Origin: Anaerolineales bacterium UBA2200
GTDB taxonomy: Bacteria > Chloroflexota > Anaerolineae > UBA2200
Direction: 5' to 3'
Assembly: GCA_002327925.1 (NCBI GenBank)
Contig: DCVA01000052.1
Coordinates: 3,187-37,406 of the forward strand
Length of the DNA: 34,220 nucleotides
Positions 23,595-30,942 of this stretch are shown here, piece by piece. The position numbers and the translations under genes were made by a program. The notes below the pieces were generated by a model. The model ran no database searches, was not told where the DNA came from, and was given only the letters and a program-made list of their open reading frames with translations. Position 1 is the stretch's first letter. Every line of letters starts with the position of its first letter.

Positions 23595-24552
23595 GCCGCG
23601 ATCCTTTACCACAGTCAAGAATGTGGCCAAGGTGCTCGTCAGCGTGATCCTGCTCTCCCTGGTGCTGCGCGGTGTGGTGTGGGAGGACATCCGGCGGGCG
23701 CTCGGTGGCGTCCGACTCCCCTGTCTGGCCGTTGCAGCAGCTCTGAGTGTGTTGTCCGTTGTGATACGCGCAGTGCGCTGGAAGCTGCTCACGGATTCTC
23801 TGGGTATAGGTGCATCGCTGCGCAGCCTGGTAAAGCTGTACTTTGTGGGGACCTTCTTCAGCAACCTGTTGCCGACCGGTGTGGGCGGGGATGCGGTCCG
23901 CGCCTACGAACTGTCGCGGCAGACTAAGAGCCCTGCGAGTGGCGTTGGCAGCGTGGTGATCGAACGAGCTCTGGGGCTGCTGGTACAGCTGACGATTGGC
24001 TCAGTCGCTTTGGTCTTCGCTAGCGGTCTGATCGGCTCTTCCCTGGAGCTGGTCATCGTGCTGCTTGGAGCCGCGGGATGGGCAGGGTGTGTGCTGCTGG
24101 TCTACTGCGACTGGTCGAGGCTCGCGGCCCTACTGCGTATGCCCGTGTTGCACAAGCTGCAAAGCGCGGCGGACGTGGTGCGGTCCTGCGGCTGGAGTCC
24201 GATCTGGAGAGCAGGTCTTGTCTCCTTGGTGTTGAGTGCTGTGCTAATAGGCACAAACTACATGGTTGCTTTGGCGCTGGGAGTGGCCATCAATCCCTGG
24301 TACTTTGTGCTCTTTGTGCCCATCATCTCTAGTCTGCTGCTGCTCCCGGTTTCGGTGAGTGGATGGGGGGTGCGTGAGTGGGCCTATGTGCACCTCTTCT
24401 CGTCGGCTGGCGTCATTCCAGCGCAGGCACTGACCCTGTCCGTTCTGGTTCAGACAATGGCCATGGGCAACGGGCTGATCGGAGCACTGTGCAATGCCGC
24501 CGGTGGGATTGCCGCACTAGCGAAGAGAGATGCCGGTAAGCGGCCGGGCTGA
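23587..24552 (+). CDS. YbhN/UPF0104-like (LPG_synthase_TM) membrane protein
   Basis: A 321-residue integral membrane protein with about eight helices, of the flippase-like / lysylphosphatidylglycerol-synthase TM family. Conserved features are VIRAVRWKLL after helix 2, FVGTFFSNLLPTGVGGDAVRAYEL (the family hallmark, seen at about residues 97-120), ERALGL, and LPVSVSGWGVREWAYV near the C-terminus. It is often found beside polyprenyl-linked glycosyltransferases. Start taken as TTG 23587, overlapping the GT39 stop by 8 bases. A longer frame from 23530 would overlap far more and has no better site. Confidence 0.85.
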   Translation: MNRPRSFTTVKNVAKVLVSVILLSLVLRGVVWEDIRRALGGVRLPCLAVAAALSVLSVVIRAVRWKLLTDSLGIGASLRSLVKLYFVGTFFSNLLPTGVGGDAVRAYELSRQTKSPASGVGSVVIERALGLLVQLTIGSVALVFASGLIGSSLELVIVLLGAAGWAGCVLLVYCDWSRLAALLRMPVLHKLQSAADVVRSCGWSPIWRAGLVSLVLSAVLIGTNYMVALALGVAINPWYFVLFVPIISSLLLLPVSVSGWGVREWAYVHLFSSAGVIPAQALTLSVLVQTMAMGNGLIGALCNAAGGIAALAKRDAGKRPG

Positions 24553-24589
24553 GAGTCGAATCGAAGTGGCATGTTGAAAGGGCGGTTCT

Positions 24590-25612
24590 ATGGACCTTAG
24601 CGTTGTGATTCCGGTCTACAATGAGGAGGAAAATCTGCGATCGTTGCTGGCTCAACTGACTGCCGTGCTGGAGGCGAGCAATCTGGTATATGAGATCATC
24701 GTCGTGGATGACGGCAGCACAGATGGCAGCTTCGCCCTTCTCCGAGAGCTGCATGGGGAATTCAGAAGACTGACTGTGGTCCGTTTCCGGCGCAATTTCG
24801 GGCAGAGTGCAGCATTCGCCGCTGGTTTCGAACACTCACAGGGCAGCGTTGTAGTGACCATGGACGCCGACCTGCAAAATGATCCGGCCGATATTCCACT
24901 GCTCCTGTCCGAGTTGGACAAGGGGTACGATATCGTGAGCGGCTGGCGCAGGGATCGTCAGGACAGGTGGCTCACCCGGCGATTGCCTTCCATGGTGGCG
25001 AACTGGCTCATCTCCAGAGTGACCGGTGTGCATCTACATGACTACGGTTGCTCGCTGAAAGCTTACCGCAGCGAAGTGGTCAAGAACTTGCATCTCTATG
25101 GCCAGTTGCACCGCTTCATCCCGGCGCTCGCAACCTGGATGGGAGTGACCATATCCGAGGTTCCTGTCCGGCATAGCGCGCGCCGCTTTGGTCGCTCAAA
25201 GTACGGTCTGGGGCGAACCGGGCGGGTCATTCTTGACCTGATCGTCGTGCGGTTTCGTCTGAGTAACTCGGCTAGCCCCATCCACGCGTTTGGCGGCCTT
25301 GGCTTGCTGTGCCTTGTTTTGGGTAGCGTATCCGGGCTGGCTCTGCTCTTGCTCGCCGTGCTGATCCGCCAGGCAGTGGGGCAGGCGGTACTCCCATTGG
25401 TTGTCCTTCCCTGGTTCATGGGAGTACAGCTCATCTGCCTGGGGCTGCTGGGCGAACTGGTAGTCTGGAGCAGCCATGAGGATCAGGCCAGACCTGGCTA
25501 CGTCGAACGCCAGGTCCTCCCGCAGCAACAGGGTGGCTCAGACGCCTCCGGCCTGGCAGGTACTCCACAATTCCTCCACAATGATGGAGTACACTCTGGA
25601 GAATACAGGTAG
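24590..25612 (+). CDS. GT2 glycosyltransferase, GtrB/DPM1-like
   Basis: A 340-residue polyprenyl-phosphate glycosyltransferase. The GT-A domain (1-230) has VVIPVYNEEENL, VVDDGSTDGS, the catalytic MDADLQNDP and GWRRDR. Two C-terminal membrane helices lie at about 235-260 and 265-290. It probably loads a sugar on undecaprenyl phosphate for the GT39 enzyme encoded upstream. The last about 45 residues are low in conservation. The coding 3' end also carries the tandem CTCCACAA boxes of the next promoter (25563-25595). RBS AAAGGGCGG. Confidence 0.93.
   Translation: MDLSVVIPVYNEEENLRSLLAQLTAVLEASNLVYEIIVVDDGSTDGSFALLRELHGEFRRLTVVRFRRNFGQSAAFAAGFEHSQGSVVVTMDADLQNDPADIPLLLSELDKGYDIVSGWRRDRQDRWLTRRLPSMVANWLISRVTGVHLHDYGCSLKAYRSEVVKNLHLYGQLHRFIPALATWMGVTISEVPVRHSARRFGRSKYGLGRTGRVILDLIVVRFRLSNSASPIHAFGGLGLLCLVLGSVSGLALLLLAVLIRQAVGQAVLPLVVLPWFMGVQLICLGLLGELVVWSSHEDQARPGYVERQVLPQQQGGSDASGLAGTPQFLHNDGVHSGEYR
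25563..25595 (+). promoter_or_regulatory. Promoter with tandem CTCCACAA boxes (two-component operon)
   Basis: CTCCACAA at 25563-25570 and 25574-25581 (11-bp period) is followed after 8 bases by the -10-like TACACT at 25590-25595. Box sequence, period and distance to the -10 match those at 15037-15069 exactly. The site lies inside the 3' end of the GT2 gene. Just downstream TGGAGTA (25585-25591) is complementary to TACTCCA (25561-25567). Confidence 0.65.
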
Positions 25613-25813
25613 TAGAGGTCGAATGTCGCAGAGACCTATCCGAAACCCGATGTCACGTTCCAGCACAGGACAATGCCTGGCCTGCGGGCGGGGCAGAGGC
25701 ATGCCCTGGCTGGCAATCTGTCTGCGCGCATCGGGGCTGACATGCTCACCGCGGGTGCGGTCTGTCATCCTCTCCACGCGGAGTGGGCAAGATAAGAGAG
25801 TGGAGTTGGCAAG
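25602..25813 (+). other. Leader region of the two-component operon
   Basis: About 210 bases between the predicted start site and the regulator gene, unusually long for this window. It contains an open frame of 71 codons (ATG 25624, AGAGGT upstream, stop 25838) that runs into the regulator gene in another frame. The product, arginine- and serine-rich, resembles nothing I know and may be chance. I see no convincing riboswitch or terminator. Confidence 0.3.
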
Positions 25814-26533
25814 GTGGCGTTCAGGATTCTTGTCGTAGATGACGATCACGAGATTGTGCGTCTGTTGCGTGCCTATCTCGAGAAAGATGGCTATCGAGTG
25901 CTGGTGGCCTACGATGGTGCAGGAGCATTGCATCTGGTGCGCAGTGAACGGCCTGACCTGCTGTTGCTGGACCTGATGCTTCCCGACCGGGATGGCTGGG
26001 AGGTAACCCGCATCGTGCGCGGGGATCCTATCCTGGCGCAGACTCCAGTAATTATGCTTACGGCGCGGGTGGAGGATCAAGACAAAATCGTCGGCCTGGA
26101 GATAGGAGCTGACGACTACGTGGTCAAGCCGTTCAACCCGCGAGAAGTTCTGGCGCGCGTACGCGCAGTTCTGCGGCGGTCGCGCGGCGAACCGGTCACG
26201 GCAAAGATCATCGAGGTGGGCTGTGTGCGTGTAGATGTCGATGGCCACGAGGCCTATGTGTCGGGTCAGCCGTTGAGACTCACACCCACCGAGTTCAACC
26301 TGCTGGAGGCATTGGCGGAACAACCAGGGCGTGCCCTCACACGTATGGAGATGATTGAGAGAGGGCTGGGCTACGGCTACGAGGGGCTGGACCGCACCAT
26401 GGACAGCCACATCAAGAACCTGCGGCACAAGCTTGATGCTATTGCCGGAGCGGGGTACGGGGCACAGTTGATCGAGACCGTGTTTGGAGTGGGCTACCGT
26501 ATGCGCCCCGACCTGGACGAGGCAAAGGGTTAA
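25814..26533 (+). CDS. OmpR/PhoB-family response regulator
   Basis: A 239-residue regulator. The receiver domain (1-120) has the acidic pocket VVDDD, phospho-acceptor D53 in LLLLDLMLP, T83 in MLTAR and K105 in DDYVVKPF. A winged-helix DNA-binding domain follows (about 135-232, with LTPTEFNLLEAL, the recognition helix near RTMDSHIKNLRHKL and the wing ETVFGVGYR). OmpR-type dimers bind direct repeats with a period near 11 bp. Such repeats lie ahead of this gene and ahead of the export operon. GTG start at 25814. Followed after 3 bases by its kinase gene. Confidence 0.95.
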   Translation: MAFRILVVDDDHEIVRLLRAYLEKDGYRVLVAYDGAGALHLVRSERPDLLLLDLMLPDRDGWEVTRIVRGDPILAQTPVIMLTARVEDQDKIVGLEIGADDYVVKPFNPREVLARVRAVLRRSRGEPVTAKIIEVGCVRVDVDGHEAYVSGQPLRLTPTEFNLLEALAEQPGRALTRMEMIERGLGYGYEGLDRTMDSHIKNLRHKLDAIAGAGYGAQLIETVFGVGYRMRPDLDEAKG

Positions 26534-26536
26534 GCC

Positions 26537-27967
26537 GTGAACCGACTCTGGGTACGCCTCACCATTGCCTTCACTCTGGTTACACTGGTGACGCTGGGCA
26601 TCGTTGCTGGATTGATTAACCTTCGGGCGGGAGAGGCGTTTCGCGTCTATCTTTCGTACAGCGACCCATATCGTTATGAGCCCTTGGTGGATATCCTGGG
26701 CTCGTACTACGCTGCTGAGGGTAGCTGGGACGGCGTAGTCACATTGCTGGACAAGCTGGCTGATTCCCCCCTTACCACGCTGACCAGTCGCTCTCGCACG
26801 CAGCCGGGACTGGAACCGGCTGGACTACAGGTAGTGCTGGCGGATGCAAAGGGTATCGTGCTCTATGATCGGGAGCAGCACAAGGCCGGGCGTAGGCTAA
26901 CGCGAGATGAGACCGCTGCCGCAATCGCCATCGAAGTGGATGGGAAAGTGGTTGGCAGGTTGGTGGTGGGGATTCCCGTGCAGCCGGGTTTGGTGGGACC
27001 GCTTGAACAACGCTTCTTTGACCGAGTGCGGGAGATGTTGCTGGCCGGAGCGGCGATCGCCGGTGTGCTGGGCATTCTGCTGGGGCTCGCTTTCAGTCGT
27101 ACCCTGTCGGCACCTTTGCAGAGACTTGCCGTGGCTGCACGAGCGGTGGCCAACCACGACTACAGCCGCAAAGTAGAGGTGCGTGGAGGGGCGGAGGTGG
27201 CGGATGTGGCGCGTGCCTTCAACGAAATGACCAGCGCGCTGGACCAGGCGGAGCAGCTGCGCAAGAATCTCATGGCAGACATTGCACATGAACTCCGGAC
27301 ACCGTTGAGCGTCGTACAGGGCAATCTCCAGGCAATCCTCGACGATGTGTACCCGATGGACAAGAGCGAGATTGGCCGGTTGTATGATCAGACCCGGCTC
27401 ATGAGCAGGCTGGTCGAGGATCTTCGTGAGCTGGCCCTGGCCGACGCCGGCAAACTGCATATGAACATGCAATCCCTGGACCTGGGGCGGTTGATTCACG
27501 CTACCTGTGACCATCTGACAGCTGGTGCGGAAGCCGAAAAACTGGCTCTAGTCGTTGAGGTGCCTGCTGATCTTCCCTCCGTGCGTGCTGATCCGGACCG
27601 GGTCGTTCAGGTGCTGCATAACCTGCTGGCGAACGCTCTGCGACACACCCCGGAAGGAGGAAGGATTGACGTCACTGCCTCCGCCTTGGACGAGTCGGTC
27701 GAAATCACGGTAGCTGATACGGGGGAGGGCATCGCGCCGGAGGACCTTGAGCACATCTTTGACCGCTTCTGGAAGGCGGACAAGGCCAGAGCGAGAGACG
27801 AGCGGTGGCCGGGCGGCACAGGTCTGGGCTTGTCCATTGCCCAGAGCCTGCTGAGAGCTCAGGGGGGGACCATACGGGTCGACAGCACCCTCGGACAGGG
27901 ATCCAGATTCCACTTTACGCTGCCGCGGGAGCAGCGCGATCAGATAGGTCGCTCGAAACGAAGCTGA
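26537..27967 (+). CDS. Sensor histidine kinase
   Basis: A 476-residue membrane kinase. Helix 1 (about 8-27), an outer sensor domain of about 130 residues (28-165), helix 2 (about 167-188) and a HAMP linker (about 189-240, TLSAPLQRLA to NEMTSAL) come in that order. The phospho-acceptor is H251 in ADIAHELRTPL. The ATPase domain has HNLLANALRHT, ADTGEGIAPEDL, FDRFWKADKARAR and GGTGLGLSIA. It is of the BaeS/envelope-stress class by layout. The signal is unknown. GTG start at 26537 with AAAGGG upstream. It would phosphorylate the regulator encoded immediately upstream. Confidence 0.95.
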   Translation: MNRLWVRLTIAFTLVTLVTLGIVAGLINLRAGEAFRVYLSYSDPYRYEPLVDILGSYYAAEGSWDGVVTLLDKLADSPLTTLTSRSRTQPGLEPAGLQVVLADAKGIVLYDREQHKAGRRLTRDETAAAIAIEVDGKVVGRLVVGIPVQPGLVGPLEQRFFDRVREMLLAGAAIAGVLGILLGLAFSRTLSAPLQRLAVAARAVANHDYSRKVEVRGGAEVADVARAFNEMTSALDQAEQLRKNLMADIAHELRTPLSVVQGNLQAILDDVYPMDKSEIGRLYDQTRLMSRLVEDLRELALADAGKLHMNMQSLDLGRLIHATCDHLTAGAEAEKLALVVEVPADLPSVRADPDRVVQVLHNLLANALRHTPEGGRIDVTASALDESVEITVADTGEGIAPEDLEHIFDRFWKADKARARDERWPGGTGLGLSIAQSLLRAQGGTIRVDSTLGQGSRFHFTLPREQRDQIGRSKRS

Positions 27968-27984
27968 ATTGCGGCCATGGGCAG

Positions 27985-28017
27985 ACTGCCCGTCAACCCT
28001 CTATACTGACGGGCAGT
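27985..28017. terminator. Terminator after the kinase gene
   Basis: A perfect 11-bp stem ACTGCCCGTCA (27985-27995)/TGACGGGCAGT (28007-28017) has an 11-base loop and then GTTTCGT. It lies between convergent genes and probably serves both. Confidence 0.75.
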
Positions 28018-28032
28018 GTTTCGTCCAACAGC

Positions 28033-28125
28033 CTAGACAGCCTGTAGCCAGGCGATCACTGCCGACAAGATTATAGCCAGCGCGATGATGGCCGCGAGCA
28101 GGCGAATGGCATAGTTTCTGATCAT
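28033..28125 (-). CDS. 30-residue single-helix membrane peptide
   Basis: A 30-codon frame, ATG at 28125 and TAG at 28033. The product has a short basic N-terminus (MIRNYAIR) and one hydrophobic helix (about residues 9-28, LLAAIIALAIILSAVIAWLQ). GGACCAGGAA lies just upstream. It starts 23 bases after the stop of the flavohaem oxidoreductase and precedes the terminator, so it fits as the last gene of that transcript. Small helices of this kind often stabilise haem membrane enzymes (the CydX type of role), but a partner is only inferred. Confidence 0.6.
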   Translation of the reverse strand: MIRNYAIRLLAAIIALAIILSAVIAWLQAV

Positions 28126-28148
28126 GGTTCCTGGTCCTCTTGAGTGGC

Positions 28149-29465
28149 CTAGGCCATCTCGTAGCGTTCTGAATGCACTCGCTCCAGTGAAACACCGGCT
28201 TTTTGCAGAGCCGGCTCGACATTCCGGATCATGGGCAAGGGTCCGCACATAAAGTACTGCCACCTGGCCTTGTCTTCGGGCAGGTGGTACTCCAGCACGG
28301 CTGCGGAAATAAAGCCCTTCTCCCCCTGCCAGTCTTTGTGGGGGTGCTCCAATACGTGGACGACCTTCAGATTCAGCCTCTGTTGCAGTTCCTCGATCTC
28401 TTCTCGGTAAATCACGTCGTCCCAGGTCGGGTTTCCGTAAAAGAAGATGATCGGGGTCTTGTCGTTGCGGTCGGCCAGAGTGCGCAGGATACTCATTATC
28501 GGAGTGGCCCCAACACCACCTGCCAGCAACACATAGCCGGGTGCAGGATGGAAATCAGGACCGAAGGTGCCGTACGGACCATCGATGTACAGCCTCACTC
28601 CGGCAGGGATATCCTTCACAGTGCGGGTGAAATCGCCCAGCTCCTTGATGGTAAATTCGATCCAGCCTTTGCGCTCGGCGCTGGAGGAAAAGGAAAAGGG
28701 ATGCTGGCGCACATCAAAGGGGGACCTCTGCACAGCCAGCCAGGCGAACTGCCCTGGTTTGAATGTCAGGCCGGGGTGCCCCACAGGCTCCACCGCCAGC
28801 GTCCAGGAACCGGAGCGCTCCTGTCTGACTTCCTTGAGTTCGTACGGTTTCTTGAGCATCAGAGCCGGCTTGATGCCGCGGGCGTACACGATCAAGGTAA
28901 GCCACAGCAGGGGCAGGACGATCCACAGGGCGCGCTGCAGGGGCATGGCCGTGTAGTGATTGACGCTGAAAATGTGGATCAGCGACAACGCCAGGGCAGC
29001 GACGGAGAGAATCCCGTGGGTCAAACGCCAGGGTTCGTAGATGAAGCGAAAATCCTTGCGCAGGACGGAACTGGCAACCAGGACAAATGCCACCCCGGCA
29101 GCGATGACACCTGACAGAACGCGCCAGGGGGTTGTGGCCGGATTGAGGAACTGGGCGATGAAGGGGTTGCTGAGGAGCAGGATCATTGGGTGGGCCAGCA
29201 CAAAAGCGAGAGACGCGACGGAGGTCGCATGGTGCAGGAAGTATACCGTGTCCATAGGAAAAACACAGCACAGGAAGGGCAAGCGAGCAGTGGGTACAAA
29301 TTGCAGGCCCATCAGCGACAGCCCGATGAACCCCAGGGCTACGGCGAACTCACGCCAGAACTCCCGTCCAGCCGGCCTCGGTCCGATAAGGATGATGATG
29401 AGGGGAGCAAAGATCATCAGGAGATACAGGGCAATCCAAAGAATGGCCTTAGCTGAGGACTTCAT
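28149..29465 (-). CDS. Ferric-reductase-like transmembrane flavohaem oxidoreductase
   Basis: A 438-residue protein. About six membrane helices (10-210) form a ferric-reductase-like haem domain, with histidines in FLHHATSVASLAFVLAHP and LTHGILSVAALALSLIHIF suitable for two b haems. An FAD-binding domain (about 225-315, HPFSFSSS and GVRLYIDGPYGTFG) and an NAD(P)-binding domain (about 320-435, LLAGGVGATPIMSIL, FFYGN and FMCGPLPM) follow. It carries electrons from NAD(P)H through FAD and haem across the membrane to iron, oxygen or a cytochrome. ATG at 29465 with GGAGGT; a longer frame from 29525 lacks a site. A strong promoter lies at 29580-29608. It is divergent from a multihaem cytochrome gene, a possible electron partner. 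Confidence 0.92.
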   Translation of the reverse strand: MKSSAKAILWIALYLLMIFAPLIIILIGPRPAGREFWREFAVALGFIGLSLMGLQFVPTARLPFLCCVFPMDTVYFLHHATSVASLAFVLAHPMILLLSNPFIAQFLNPATTPWRVLSGVIAAGVAFVLVASSVLRKDFRFIYEPWRLTHGILSVAALALSLIHIFSVNHYTAMPLQRALWIVLPLLWLTLIVYARGIKPALMLKKPYELKEVRQERSGSWTLAVEPVGHPGLTFKPGQFAWLAVQRSPFDVRQHPFSFSSSAERKGWIEFTIKELGDFTRTVKDIPAGVRLYIDGPYGTFGPDFHPAPGYVLLAGGVGATPIMSILRTLADRNDKTPIIFFYGNPTWDDVIYREEIEELQQRLNLKVVHVLEHPHKDWQGEKGFISAAVLEYHLPEDKARWQYFMCGPLPMIRNVEPALQKAGVSLERVHSERYEMA

Positions 29466-29579
29466 TTCTCGTGCACCTCCAGCGAATCGAGTTGGCTGTG
29501 CGCTGCGCGGCCGGAGTAGTCGCACACGCAGGTTACCGCGGAGATTGACTCACCGGTGCGCCCCGGCCCTTGGTTTGCG

Positions 29580-29608
29580 AGTCTACTACATTGTAAGCAA
29601 AGCGTCAA
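29580..29608 (-). promoter_or_regulatory. Sigma70-type promoter of the flavohaem oxidoreductase gene
   Basis: On the minus strand, TTGACG (29608-29603) and TAGACT (29585-29580) have a 17-bp spacer. The predicted leader is about 108 bases. It lies in the 286-base divergent space between the oxidoreductase and the cytochrome gene. Confidence 0.65.
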
Positions 29609-29622
29609 GAGGGCTGGCCATT

Positions 29623-29651
29623 TCCACACTCACGGATTCCTGTGCTATTAT
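29623..29651 (+). promoter_or_regulatory. Extended -10 promoter of the cytochrome gene
   Basis: TGC followed by TATTAT (29646-29651) forms an extended -10. TCCACA at 29623-29628 is a weak -35 with a 17-bp spacer. It is about 100 bases ahead of the cytochrome start and 14 bases beyond the divergent promoter's -35. Confidence 0.45.
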
Positions 29652-29751
29652 TTGGGCACATTGTGCGGGCTGGAGCTGCTCTGTGGTCAGGGTGAGGGTC
29701 AAACGAGCGCTCTTGCACGCGCAGTAGACCGACCGGGAAAGGGTCCAAAAA

Positions 29752-30858
29752 ATGACATCCAGAAATATCCTGATCGCGATGACACTGGCATTCCTGCTGT
29801 TGTTGATGCTCTTTGCCCTGAGGGAGCAGGCCATGAGGCCATCTGTCGCGCAGATCAGCGACGGGTGGTTCTCCTCCGCTCACGCAGATGCTAGCTCCGC
29901 GGCCTTCACCGACTGGGATGACACGGATCCACCGTCCGTGCCCGTTCGTTGCGCCATGTGCCACAGCTATTATGGCTTCATGGATTACCTGGGTGTGGAC
30001 GGCAGCACGGTGGGCAAGGTAGACAAGGAGGCCAAGATCGGCAGCGTGCTGTTCTGCAATACCTGCCATAATCCTGCAACCCCCGGGTACACGACCGTCG
30101 AGTTCCCATCGGGCGTCAAGCTGAGCGAGCTGGGACCAGAGGCGGCCTGTATGACCTGCCATCATGGGCGCGAATCGACCGTGGGGGTAAACAAGGTAAC
30201 ATCCGGGAAGCCGCTGGATGCGCCCATTGAGAAACAGGGCTTTATCAACCCACACTACTTTCCCGCGTCGGCAACCCAGGCAGGTGCCCTGGCGCAGGGT
30301 GCATACCAGTACGATGGACAGACTTATGTTGGGCGATTCGAGCATACCAAGACGATGCAGACCTGCTACCAGTGTCATGACCCACACAGCCTTGAGATAG
30401 ACCCACGAACTTGCAGTCCCTGCCACTCCAACGTTGTTGACAACGATGACCTGCGGGATGTTCGTGAGGCCAAGGTCGACTATGACGGAGATGGTGATGT
30501 GAAGGAGGGCATAGCCGCGGAGCTGGACGACTACACGGGCAGACTGTATCAGGCCATTCGCGACTATGCCGCCGGCGCGCTTGGAGCGCCCATCGTCTAC
30601 GATGAGAGTGCTTACCCCTACTTCTTTGTGGACACCAACAACGATGGGCGGACGGATGAGCAGGAAGCCACCAACGCCAACCGGTATACCCTGTGGAGTC
30701 CACGGCTCCTTCGCGCCGCCTACAATTATCAGTTCGCGCACAAGGATCCCGGCGGGTTTGTGCATAACCCCAAGTATCTGCTTCAGGTCACATATGATAG
30801 CCTTGCTGACCTCGGTCAGGCAGTTGCGGTCGATATGCAGGGCTTGGTGCGCCCATAG
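29752..30858 (+). CDS. Five-haem c-type cytochrome with an EF-hand-like loop
   Basis: A 368-residue exported protein. An N-terminal hydrophobic helix (about 5-23), signal or anchor, is followed by five CxxCH haem sites: CAMCH (67-71), CNTCH (102-106), CMTCH (133-137), CYQCH (205-209) and CSPCH (221-225). The C-terminal part has an Asp/Gly loop near 243-250. Residues 294-305 keep the calcium ligands of a canonical EF-hand loop (D294, N296, D298, G299, D302, E305). It lies outside the membrane and should carry electrons, perhaps from the divergently encoded oxidoreductase to an outside acceptor. I cannot place it in a named cytochrome family. RBS GGAAAGGG. Confidence 0.9.
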   Translation: MTSRNILIAMTLAFLLLLMLFALREQAMRPSVAQISDGWFSSAHADASSAAFTDWDDTDPPSVPVRCAMCHSYYGFMDYLGVDGSTVGKVDKEAKIGSVLFCNTCHNPATPGYTTVEFPSGVKLSELGPEAACMTCHHGRESTVGVNKVTSGKPLDAPIEKQGFINPHYFPASATQAGALAQGAYQYDGQTYVGRFEHTKTMQTCYQCHDPHSLEIDPRTCSPCHSNVVDNDDLRDVREAKVDYDGDGDVKEGIAAELDDYTGRLYQAIRDYAAGALGAPIVYDESAYPYFFVDTNNDGRTDEQEATNANRYTLWSPRLLRAAYNYQFAHKDPGGFVHNPKYLLQVTYDSLADLGQAVAVDMQGLVRP

Positions 30859-30879
30859 CAGCCAGTTGGCTGGACTCGA

Positions 30880-30915
30880 GACCGTGGAGGCAGCGTAGCG
30901 ACCGCCTCCACGGTC
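30880..30915 (+). terminator. Terminator after the cytochrome gene
   Basis: A perfect 12-bp stem GACCGTGGAGGC (30880-30891)/GCCTCCACGGTC (30904-30915) is followed by TTCCTTT. It lies 22 bases after the cytochrome stop. Confidence 0.8.
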
Positions 30916-30942
30916 TTCCTTTGCAGCACAGGGAGGAACATC

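Noticed and set aside
25624..25838. 71-codon frame before the response regulator as a gene
   Set aside because: It has a fair ribosome site but an Arg/Ser-rich product without recognisable structure and overlaps the regulator gene by 25 bases; conservation data would be needed.
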